Counted from the first letter of the stretch, positions 7,230 through 11,443 are shown. The stretch: 13,423 nucleotides of DNA from Candidatus Kaiserbacteria bacterium RIFCSPLOWO2_01_FULL_54_20 (GCA_001783355.1 MFMA01000025.1:1-13423); one strand, 5' to 3'. Program-made: numbers and translations. Notes: generated from the sequence alone by a model not told the origin.

Positions 7230-7309
7230 GTTCGGCGGCTGCAGTAGTTGCTGCGTGAGACAACGAAGGCTCTGAACAGTAAGCGGAGCCGCGAGAAGCA
7301 AACCACATG

Positions 7310-7333
7310 CTTATTCGCGCGAATTAGAACATA
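7310..7333. repeat. Second copy of the 24-bp palindromic operator-like repeat
   Basis: It is identical to 7605-7628 at 23 of 24 positions and includes the perfect 12-bp palindrome ATTCGCGCGAAT. It overlaps the stop codon of the ArsR-family gene (7324-7326), so the gene is bracketed by direct copies of the repeat. The outer arms of this copy are less symmetrical than those of the upstream copy, so binding would be weaker. Confidence 0.8.
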
Positions 7334-7590
7334 GCGAAGACTGCGGACGCAATTTTCGGCGAATCCGTGGCGAGACGATAAAAAACGTTAAGACTGCGTT
7401 GTTCTTTTTCGACGAAACCCACTCGCTCGAGCATAGTGAGGTGTTTCGATGTAGAGGTAAATGAGAGTCGAATCGCCTCGGAGATTGTGGAAACATCTGC
7501 CTCTTTTCTCTTCCTAAGTAGGTTTAAGATCGCGAGTCGGCGGCGATTTGCCAGAACTTTGAGCTGCCGCTCAACATCCCGCTCGTTCAT
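7324..7590 (-). CDS. ArsR-family winged-helix regulator, 88 aa
   Basis: Dimeric DNA-binding repressor of the ArsR/SmtB fold. Visible: an N-terminal helix with LKVLANRRRLAILNLL (about 10-25), typical of the family, the recognition helix in AIRLSFTSTSKHLTMLERVGFV (39-60), and the wing EKEQRSLNVFYRLA (61-74). There is no cysteine and only one histidine, so the usual thiol metal site (ELCVCD) is missing. Arsenic sensing is therefore unlikely and the ligand is unknown. At 88 aa it is shorter than many ArsR proteins, lacking an extended C-terminal helix. The promoter has a perfect TATAAT 6 nt before the ATG, overlapped by a long palindrome, so autorepression is likely. It is the only gene on this strand between two amino-acid attenuated units. 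Confidence 0.88.
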   Translation of the reverse strand: MNERDVERQLKVLANRRRLAILNLLRKRKEADVSTISEAIRLSFTSTSKHLTMLERVGFVEKEQRSLNVFYRLATDSPKIASAVFAMF

Positions 7591-7596
7591 GTAGCC

Positions 7597-7628
7597 ATTA
7601 TATTCTTATTCGCGCGAATTAGAATATA
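7597..7628 (-). promoter_or_regulatory. Promoter and operator of the ArsR-family gene
   Basis: On the minus strand TATAAT (7602-7597) is followed by 6 nt and ATG. A 26-bp palindrome at 7601-7626 has 12 of 13 base pairs matching, with centre CGCGCG. It covers the spacer and the -35 position, and its first bases overlap the -10 box. This is a typical place for an ArsR dimer to block RNA polymerase. The right half also contains TAGAAT/TATAAG in the plus direction, so a divergent promoter is possible. Confidence 0.75.
7605..7628. repeat. First copy of the 24-bp operator-like repeat
   Basis: This copy differs from 7310-7333 only at one base (T for C at 7625). The two copies are 295 bp apart, in direct orientation, flanking the ArsR-family gene. 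Confidence 0.8.
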
Positions 7629-7676
7629 AGAAGGAGGTGCAGAAAACCGATTTGCACACATTTGGCACGAAGGGGC

Positions 7677-7704
7677 TTGACACGGGGGGAGGAGAATGTA
7701 AAGT
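7677..7704 (+). promoter_or_regulatory. Promoter of the arginine-codon leader, leaderless type
   Basis: TTGACA (7677-7682, consensus), a 16-nt spacer, TAAAGT (7699-7704), then 7 nt to ATG 7712. The -10 hexamer is the same as in the promoter at 5985-6013. Confidence 0.75.
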
Positions 7705-7711
7705 ACTGGCA

Positions 7712-7774
7712 ATGACTCGGATTTCAGCCATGGTTTCAGCAATTTCTCTCCGACGACGAGCGGCTTCTCTTTGA
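7712..7774 (+). CDS. Leader peptide with three consecutive Arg codons, 20 aa
   Basis: The peptide is MTRISAMVSAISLRRRAASL. Arg14-16 are read from CGA CGA CGA (7751-7759), and the stop is TGA at 7772-7774. Its ATG lies 7 nt from a near-consensus -10 box and has no Shine-Dalgarno sequence, like other promoter-proximal starts here. The peptide itself probably has no function; its translation would sense charged tRNA-Arg. A longer in-frame reading from GTG 7637 (45 aa), next to AAGGAGG and a TATAAG box, is possible if the ArsR operator also drives transcription to the right; it keeps the same Arg run and stop. The support is the paired attenuator structure that follows. Confidence 0.75.
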   Translation: MTRISAMVSAISLRRRAASL

Positions 7775-7840
7775 GGCTGCTTGTTAGCGTTTAACTCCAC
7801 AAACTCTGACAAACGGCCTTAAGGAAGGCCGTTTGTTCTT
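7751..7840 (+). promoter_or_regulatory. Arginine attenuator ahead of the 107-aa gene
   Basis: The 1:2 stem pairs 7755-7764 with 7776-7785 (ten consecutive pairs including G-U). Arm 1 overlaps the last Arg codons. The 2:3 antiterminator pairs 7775-7785 with 7808-7818 (10 of 11). The 3:4 terminator is AAACGGCCTT (7811-7820), loop AAGG, AAGGCCGTTT (7825-7834), then GTTCTT. Stalling at CGA CGA CGA masks arm 1 and allows 2:3. A ribosome at the stop (7772) masks arm 2, so the terminator forms. Confidence 0.82.
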
Positions 7841-7852
7841 CACAATTAGAAT

Positions 7853-7929
7853 CCCGCGAACGGGACGGAACAAGATAGTGAGGCGTATCAGATCAACCAG
7901 TGTGCCTCCAGGCACCAAGGCAGAAGGAA
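7853..7929 (+). promoter_or_regulatory. Shared 5' leader element, copy 1
   Basis: CCCG (7853-7856) and CGGG (7861-7864) form a small hairpin followed by ACGGAA. Further on come GGCGTATCAGATCAACC, a second hairpin GTGCCT/AGGCAC (7901-7914), CACCAAGGC and AGAAGGA (7922-7928), the Shine-Dalgarno site. The same order of blocks occurs before the gene at 9913, and the first hairpin also before 11198. Confidence 0.5.
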
Positions 7930-7935
7930 CTGACC

Positions 7936-8259
7936 ATGTACAAAGTCGTTGGGATTAAGGTTGCGGGTGGTCTGCAGAATATCGGATCACGCGGCGACAT
8001 TGATGAAGCCGTTAAATTGGTGCATCAAGTCCTAAGTCATAGTACGAGGACTGACATCGGGCCCATTGCCCTTCAATCTGATGGCGATGGCGATTACCGA
8101 CTTGCAGAAGTGCAACTGCAGGAGGCGGAGAAGAAGCTTCTCGCCGCTGACTCTGACCTCATCATCAGTTGGCATCTCGGCCCGAGCATCGAGGTCTCGC
8201 GTCCTATGGCACGAAGGACCCCCGATCCACATTTCGTGTCCGACGAGGGCTACGATTGA
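7936..8259 (+). CDS. Unknown protein under arginine attenuation, 107 aa
   Basis: Not recognised. It begins MYKVVGIKVAGGLQNIG, followed by a helix GDIDEAVKLVHQVLSH, an acidic turn SDGDGDY, a helix RLAEVQLQEAEKKLLAA and an extended C-terminus LIISWHLGPSIEVSRPMARRTPDPH. It is soluble, without signal peptide, membrane segment or cysteine, and looks like a small alpha/beta domain. ATG 7936 has AGAAGGA 7 nt upstream; the GTG at 7900 lies inside a hairpin and is unlikely. The arginine attenuator upstream and argG 109 nt downstream suggest a role in arginine use or synthesis (inference). A weak terminator lies between it and argG, so read-through into argG could also be controlled by the attenuator. 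Confidence 0.7.
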   Translation: MYKVVGIKVAGGLQNIGSRGDIDEAVKLVHQVLSHSTRTDIGPIALQSDGDGDYRLAEVQLQEAEKKLLAADSDLIISWHLGPSIEVSRPMARRTPDPHFVSDEGYD

Positions 8260-8279
8260 ACGGCAATCGTCAAAACGGC

Positions 8280-8324
8280 AAAGGGGAGAGCGGAACAGGT
8301 ATTACGTACCGTTCCCCCTTTGTC
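8280..8324 (+). terminator. Terminator-like hairpin after the 107-aa gene
   Basis: AAAGGGG (8280-8286) pairs with CCCCTTT (8315-8321), with an inner stem GAAC/GTTC and GGTA/TACC. The tail is only TTTGTC, so it may be leaky. Its sequence resembles the terminator at 10911-10957. Confidence 0.55.
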
Positions 8325-8360
8325 ACCACTTAAGTTTTGTGTAATATTAACCACTAAATT
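8320..8360 (+). promoter_or_regulatory. argG promoter region
   Basis: Two candidates exist. TTGTCA (8320-8325), 16 nt, TAATAT (8342-8347) would give a leader of about 14 nt. TAAATT (8355-8360), ending 7 nt before ATG 8368, would give a leaderless mRNA but has no good -35. No Shine-Dalgarno sequence precedes the ATG. The first candidate overlaps the terminator tail. Confidence 0.45.
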
Positions 8361-8367
8361 CGATATC

Positions 8368-9633
8368 ATGGACAACAAACAGACATATCAGAAAGTCGCC
8401 TCATACGAGGTCAAGGAAGGCAAGATAGACCGTGTTTTACTTTTGTACTCGGGAGGGCTCGATACCTCCGTCATGCTCAAGTGGCTGCAGGATAGTTATG
8501 GTGCGAAAGTGACTGCGCTCACGCTCGATATCGGCCAGCAGAATGACGACCTCGATTTCATAAAAAAGAAGGCGCTAAAACTCGGCGCGGAAGATGCCAT
8601 CGTCTACGACGCGAAGAAAGAATTCGCGGAAGATTTTATCGCGAAGGGCATCAAGGCCAACGCTTCGTATCAGGGCGAATACCACCTTTCGACGCCGATG
8701 GGTCGTGCTCTCACGGCGAAGATAGGAGTGCAGGTGGCCCGCAAAAAGGGGATTACATGCATCGCACACGGATGCACGGGCAAGGGCAACGACCAGGTAC
8801 GTTTCGACGGCTATATCACGGCGCTCGATGCGAGCATGAAGGTCATCGCACCCGTGCGCGAATGGAACATGGACAGGAAGGAGGAGATATCATATGCGCT
8901 CAAGAACAAGATCCCGGTCCCCGTCAAAAAAGATTTCCCATACTCGGTCGACGACAACATGTGGGGCATGACATGGGAGGGTGGCGAGATAGAAAGCCCA
9001 AAGCTTGAGCCGCGGGTAAAGAAATTCCTCACGACCTACACGCGTCCGGAGAACGCACCTGCGAGCCCGACGAAAGTGAAGCTTGCATTCAAGAATGGTC
9101 TGCCGACGAAGCTCAACGGCAAATCGCTCCCGCTCGCGCAGATAATCATGCGGCTTAACAAGATCGGCGGTGCGCACGGGGTGGGCGTCGTCTACATGAT
9201 AGAAGACCGCCTCATCGGGCTCAAAGACCGCGGTGTCTACGAACAGCCGGGCGGGCACTGCATCATCGAGGCACACCGTGCACTCGAGCGTTTTGTCTCG
9301 ACCCGCGACTTGAACGAGATAAAGTCTCAACTCGACGTGAAGTGGGGCTACCTCTGCTACGGCGCCAAATGGTACGACCCTGCGATGGACGCCATCAATG
9401 CGTTCAATGAGGAGATGAACGAGAAGGTGAGCGGCGAGGTCACGCTCGAACTCTACCGCGGCAACGTCAACGTCGTCGCACTTAGTTCCCCCTACGCGAT
9501 GGGACACGCCTCTTTCAACGTGAAAGAAGGCTACAAATACAACGTCAACGCTTCTGCAGGATTCGTCGAGGTGTACACGCTTCAGATGAAAATTGCGAAC
9601 GAAATTGCAAGGAAGAACAAAAGGAAGAAATAA
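8368..9633 (+). CDS. argG: Argininosuccinate synthase
   Basis: Joins citrulline and aspartate with ATP to give argininosuccinate, the penultimate step of arginine synthesis. The 421-aa length is typical. Marks: the N-type ATP pyrophosphatase loop LLYSGGLDTS at about residues 23-32, TLDIGQQNDDLD, the citrulline/aspartate-binding HGCTGKGNDQVRFD, a WEGGEIESP region that corresponds to the usual EGG/C-LE segment, and late DRGVYEQPGGHCIIEAHRALE. The ATG at 8368 puts the P-loop at the normal distance; an upstream in-frame codon at 8320 lies inside the terminator and is rejected. It sits between the two arginine-attenuated small units, with argF and argH 2 kb downstream. The function is firmly assigned from conserved motifs. 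Confidence 0.96.
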   Translation: MDNKQTYQKVASYEVKEGKIDRVLLLYSGGLDTSVMLKWLQDSYGAKVTALTLDIGQQNDDLDFIKKKALKLGAEDAIVYDAKKEFAEDFIAKGIKANASYQGEYHLSTPMGRALTAKIGVQVARKKGITCIAHGCTGKGNDQVRFDGYITALDASMKVIAPVREWNMDRKEEISYALKNKIPVPVKKDFPYSVDDNMWGMTWEGGEIESPKLEPRVKKFLTTYTRPENAPASPTKVKLAFKNGLPTKLNGKSLPLAQIIMRLNKIGGAHGVGVVYMIEDRLIGLKDRGVYEQPGGHCIIEAHRALERFVSTRDLNEIKSQLDVKWGYLCYGAKWYDPAMDAINAFNEEMNEKVSGEVTLELYRGNVNVVALSSPYAMGHASFNVKEGYKYNVNASAGFVEVYTLQMKIANEIARKNKRKK

Positions 9634-9636
9634 CGT

Positions 9637-9732
9637 ATGAAAAATACTTCCATATATGAAAGTATCAAGATGACCTGCAGTTCCATATATGGAACTATGC
9701 GAGGACGAGCAGCCCAATTGGGACTGCTTTAG
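9637..9732 (+). CDS. Candidate leader peptide after argG, with Arg-Gly-Arg, 31 aa
   Basis: The ATG comes 3 nt after the argG stop, with AAGGAAG (9621-9627) as a possible ribosome site. The peptide contains two similar stretches (TSIYES and SSIYGT) that come from two DNA palindromes. It then has MRGRAAQLGLL, with Arg codons CGA at 9700-9702 and 9706-9708, and stops at TAG 9730. The Arg codons sit just before a hairpin (9708-9728). Translation would be coupled to argG. The evidence is the position of the Arg codons and the alternative pairing that follows. It could also be a chance ORF over operator DNA. Confidence 0.45.
   Translation: MKNTSIYESIKMTCSSIYGTMRGRAAQLGLL
9644..9696. repeat. Two palindromes with a shared TTCCATATATG core
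   Basis: The first, 9644-9665, is a 22-bp imperfect palindrome. The second, 9679-9696, is AGTTCCATATATGGAACT, an 18-bp perfect palindrome. They share TTCCATATATGRAA, and their centres are 33 bp apart, about three helix turns. They could be paired operator sites for a dimeric regulator or RNA hairpins in the leader. Confidence 0.8.
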
Positions 9733-9800
9733 AGCATTTGTGCATTAGTCAAACTTGTCTCACAAATTTTCCAGAAGCGGTCTCAAGTCAAGGAGATCGT
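9708..9800 (+). promoter_or_regulatory. Attenuator-like RNA region ahead of the guanidino enzyme
   Basis: Stem 1:2 is AGCAGCCC (9708-9715) with GGGACTGCT (9720-9728, one bulged A), followed by TTAG. Alternative 2:3 is 9720-9730 with 9774-9784, eleven contiguous pairs including three G-U. Stem 3:4 is 9777-9784 with 9793-9800; it has no U tract but buries AAGGAG (9790-9795) and GTG 9799. This looks like translational rather than transcriptional control. Stem 1:2 could also serve as a weak argG terminator. Confidence 0.45.
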
Positions 9801-9825
9801 GAGTTCGTTGAGTACAAAAAAGAAA

Positions 9826-9904
9826 CCCGATAGTAACACGGGACGGAGGCGTGATTCAACCCGCCCGCTTCGGCGGGTATCACCAACAACACTCGCAAGA
9901 AGGA
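9826..9904 (+). promoter_or_regulatory. Shared 5' leader element, copy 2
   Basis: CCCG (9826-9829) and CGGG (9839-9842), then ACGGA, GGCGTGATTCAACC, a second hairpin ACCCGCC (9859-9865)/GGCGGGT (9872-9878), CACCAACAAC and AGAAGGA (9898-9904). Blocks and order match 7853-7929. TTGAGT (9808-9813) and TAGTAA (9831-9836), 17 nt apart, might be a weak promoter. Confidence 0.5.
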
Positions 9905-9912
9905 AATCTGAA

Positions 9913-10887
9913 ATGCGCCAACAGCGAACATACCTCATGTCACCTCCTTCGCGATATTGGAGGGCTGAGGGAAACGCTTATGCGAAGGCGGCGAAAGCTC
10001 GCGGCGGGTCAAATCCGCGCGCGGCGCTGCTCGAATGGATCAAGGTCGCCGACCTTCTCACCAGGTACGGTGCGCAGATCGTCGTGATCCCGCCCGGACC
10101 GCGTGAGGTCTTCGACATGGTCTACGTAGCGGATATCGGAAGATGGTTCGAGGGCGGATTCTTCTTTGCCAACTTCGCGGCTGAGCATCGGAAGAATGAG
10201 ACGAACTATGCTCACGAAATCTTCAAGCAGCTCGGCCTACCTATCCTCGGGCAAGCCGAGCATAAGTGGGAAGGTTCGTCGTGCGTACGAATCTCTCCCA
10301 ATCGGACCACTGCGTTCCTTGGATACGGCGTACGCGCAGGTCGTGAGTCGTGCCAAGAGATTGCGGGACTGCTGGACGCCAACGTAACCCCGCTCTACAT
10401 CCAGATGAAAGAACCGCACATCCATCTGGACACGCTCCTCGCGTGTCTCTACGAACGTGAGACGAAAATCGTCCTGGTCTGCCGTTCGGCTTTCGCCGAC
10501 AAAGACGAGAACGGCTGGAATCCTCACGAAGCGTGGGGCCTCCTGTGGGAAGCGTGTGAAGCGGAAGGAACGAAGGTCATTTCGGTCTCCAAAGCGGACG
10601 GGGCACTCTACGCCACCAATGTTCGTCAGGAACCGAACGGCCGTATCTTCGCAGCGGAAGGCCTTTCGAAGAGCCACATCAAGCAACTGCGAGAGTACGA
10701 CTACAAGGTGCACTCACTGTCGCTCCCGTGCCTCTTTCGGGACGGGGGAGGCGCATCGGCATGCCTGACCAACCACATCTCAAGAGCTGTGGATGACGGT
10801 TGGGTGCCGCCCGATCGCTTTCTCTACGAAGCGTGGCGCCCGAAGATTATGCGCTGGGTCGACAAGTACCCCGAGCACGAGATCTGA
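9913..10887 (+). CDS. Guanidino-group modifying enzyme (arginine deiminase / dimethylargininase-like)
   Basis: Belongs to the beta/alpha-propeller fold that cleaves arginine-like guanidino groups through a Cys thiouronium intermediate. The 324-aa protein shows YLMSPP (7-12), FDMVYVADIG with the guanidino-binding-type Asp (D68/D74 region), EHRKNE (91-96), the active-site Glu in KWEGSS (E120), HIHLDT with His171, YATNVR (233-238), and DGGGASACLTN with the probable nucleophile Cys284. All expected catalytic residues are present. Substrate is open: arginine, methylarginine or agmatine-like, with citrulline or ornithine as product. The start at 9913 has AGAAGGA 8 nt upstream. A 38-codon in-frame extension back to GTG 9799 is rich in Arg; it overlaps a leader element shared with a non-coding region elsewhere, so I prefer 9913. 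It lies between argG and argF, which fits arginine-citrulline turnover. Confidence 0.85.
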   Translation: MRQQRTYLMSPPSRYWRAEGNAYAKAAKARGGSNPRAALLEWIKVADLLTRYGAQIVVIPPGPREVFDMVYVADIGRWFEGGFFFANFAAEHRKNETNYAHEIFKQLGLPILGQAEHKWEGSSCVRISPNRTTAFLGYGVRAGRESCQEIAGLLDANVTPLYIQMKEPHIHLDTLLACLYERETKIVLVCRSAFADKDENGWNPHEAWGLLWEACEAEGTKVISVSKADGALYATNVRQEPNGRIFAAEGLSKSHIKQLREYDYKVHSLSLPCLFRDGGGASACLTNHISRAVDDGWVPPDRFLYEAWRPKIMRWVDKYPEHEI

Positions 10888-10910
10888 CGGCGGCGTCGGG
10901 CAACAACGCG

Positions 10911-10957
10911 AAGGGGAGCGGACGCATGTTCGCGCCCGCCCCCTTTGCCTCTTTTTT
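10911..10957 (+). terminator. Strong terminator after the guanidino enzyme
   Basis: AAGGGG-GCGG-CGC on the left (10911-10925) pairs with GCGCCCGCCCCCTT (10932-10945), with one bulged and one mismatched A. This is followed by TGCCTC and TTTTTT (10952-10957). The stretch 10885-10920 resembles the 3' region at 8257-8292. Confidence 0.85.
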
Positions 10958-10974
10958 GTACCCACAGTGCACAC

Positions 10975-11003
10975 TTGACTAAAAAGCCAGAACCTGATAT
11001 TCA
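10975..11003 (+). promoter_or_regulatory. Promoter of the third arginine leader
   Basis: TTGACT (10975-10980), 17 nt, TATTCA (10998-11003), then 7 nt to ATG 11011. GATATT (10996-11001) is the alternative -10. The -35 is strong, the -10 weak. Confidence 0.5.
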
Positions 11004-11010
11004 TGAAGAT

Positions 11011-11103
11011 ATGGAAGGCAAAGAATACATAACACTTTCACACGCGCGACACATGCGAGGTCTCCGCTTATTGCGGGGCTCTTGCCTCTGCGCGCATTCG
11101 TAA
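11011..11103 (+). CDS. Leader peptide with four Arg codons, 30 aa
   Basis: The middle of the peptide reads HARHMRGLRLLRG. Arg13, 16, 19 and 22 use CGA, CGA, CGC and CGG (11047-11076). The stop TAA is at 11101. Leucine (5) and histidine (3) codons are also present, so arginine is the favoured but not the only possible signal. The ATG lies 7 nt after a -10-like box and has no Shine-Dalgarno site. It is probably a sensor of charged tRNA, not a functional protein. Support comes from the very extended antiterminator pairing of the RNA that follows and from the arginine genes around it. Confidence 0.7.
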   Translation: MEGKEYITLSHARHMRGLRLLRGSCLCAHS

Positions 11104-11156
11104 TCAAAAAAACGATCGTGCTGAAACAGGAGCCTCGCAAGGGCTCCTGTTCTTTT
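11047..11156 (+). promoter_or_regulatory. Arginine attenuator ahead of the 59-aa gene
   Basis: The 1:2 stem pairs 11055-11067 with 11073-11085 (12 of 13 pairs), and arm 1 covers Arg codons 16 and 19. The 2:3 antiterminator pairs 11071-11084 with 11127-11140, 14 contiguous pairs with two G-U. The 3:4 terminator is AACAGGAGCC (11125-11134) with GGCTCCTGTT (11142-11151), then CTTTT. The 2:3 and 3:4 stems exclude each other, as do 1:2 and 2:3. Confidence 0.85.
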
Positions 11157-11164
11157 CCACCAAA

Positions 11165-11193
11165 CCCGCGGAAGACGGGCCGAGCCAGGGAGG
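11165..11193 (+). promoter_or_regulatory. Shared CCCG/CGGG hairpin, copy 3, with Shine-Dalgarno site
   Basis: CCCG (11165-11168), a 7-nt loop and CGGG (11176-11179), then CCGAG. It lies 13 nt after the terminator stem, and GGGAGG (11188-11193) follows, 4 nt before ATG 11198. It matches the hairpins at 7853 and 9826 but lacks their second hairpin. Confidence 0.45.
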
Positions 11194-11197
11194 ATCC

Positions 11198-11377
11198 ATG
11201 GCCACATTAAAAGAGGTCGCAGGTGAGGGAAATCTTCCCTTACTGTGCGATGTATGCGGCCCAGCCGAACTCAACAGCTTGGCCAACGTGGCAGCACATA
11301 ATCCGGTTATCGCCAAAGAGGTGATAACGCTGATGCTTGTCCACGCACAGCGGTTCGAAGCTCGAGCTGCGGAGTAA
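11198..11377 (+). CDS. Unknown small protein under arginine attenuation, 59 aa
   Basis: Not recognised. The reading frame has a strong Shine-Dalgarno site (GGGAGG, 4 nt before ATG). The protein has an N-terminal TLKEVAGEGNLPLL, a CDVCG pair of cysteines (17 and 20) and a helical C-terminal half (ELNSLANVAAHNPVIAKEVITLMLVHAQRFEARAAE). Two cysteines alone are too few for a zinc finger unless it dimerises or other ligands help. It is framed by the arginine attenuator upstream and a hairpin that begins in its stop codon, so it is the direct target of the attenuator. The arginine link is inferred from position only. Confidence 0.65.
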   Translation: MATLKEVAGEGNLPLLCDVCGPAELNSLANVAAHNPVIAKEVITLMLVHAQRFEARAAE

Positions 11378-11406
11378 GGGGTGATACTCAATCACATTCA
11401 CCCCTT
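11376..11406 (+). terminator. Terminator-like hairpin overlapping the stop of the 59-aa gene
   Basis: AAGGGGTGA (11376-11384) pairs with TCACCCCTT (11398-11406), a 9-bp perfect stem with a 13-nt loop. It is followed by ACTACTACTTT, a poor U tract, so read-through toward argF is possible. Confidence 0.55.
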
Positions 11407-11443
11407 ACTACTACTTTGGACGATTACACGATCAAACAAGCAT

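Noticed and set aside
7201..7300. Possible tRNA or structured RNA suggested by repeated GGCTC/GAGCC segments
   Set aside because: I could not arrange an acceptor stem, anticodon arm and T-arm on either strand. A terminator for the minus-strand gene explains part of it.
7044..7301. Minus-strand ORF downstream of the second operator copy
   Set aside because: It begins with TTG and reads through two terminator hairpins and a plus-strand gene. The second operator could still serve a short transcript, but no gene is supported.
7212..7308. 32-codon minus-strand ORF with three cysteines between the second operator and the ArsR terminator
   Set aside because: There is no well-placed -10 box or ribosome site. 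The stop falls in the terminator stem, but this can occur by chance.
8200..8324. Attenuator using the Arg-Arg codons near the end of the 107-aa gene to control argG
   Set aside because: No strong alternative pairing partner for the terminator arm was found; only a 4-5 bp CCCC/GGGG match is available.
8890..9717. Long minus-strand open frame (275 codons) opposite argG
   Set aside because: It is the antisense shadow of a well-conserved gene with GC-rich third positions. It has no promoter or ribosome site, and its composition (many His, Val, Asp, Arg) does not look like a real protein.
9799..9912. Arg-rich 38-codon N-terminal extension of the guanidino enzyme
   Set aside because: The region matches a non-coding leader elsewhere (7853-7929), and a good Shine-Dalgarno site precedes 9913. 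It is kept only as an alternative start that the hairpin at 9777-9800 might control.
6300..11200. Integron or CRISPR-like array suggested by repeated hairpins at spaced intervals
   Set aside because: Spacing is irregular, there is no recombinase or cas gene, and the hairpin arms differ in sequence. The alternative-fold attenuator explanation accounts for them better.
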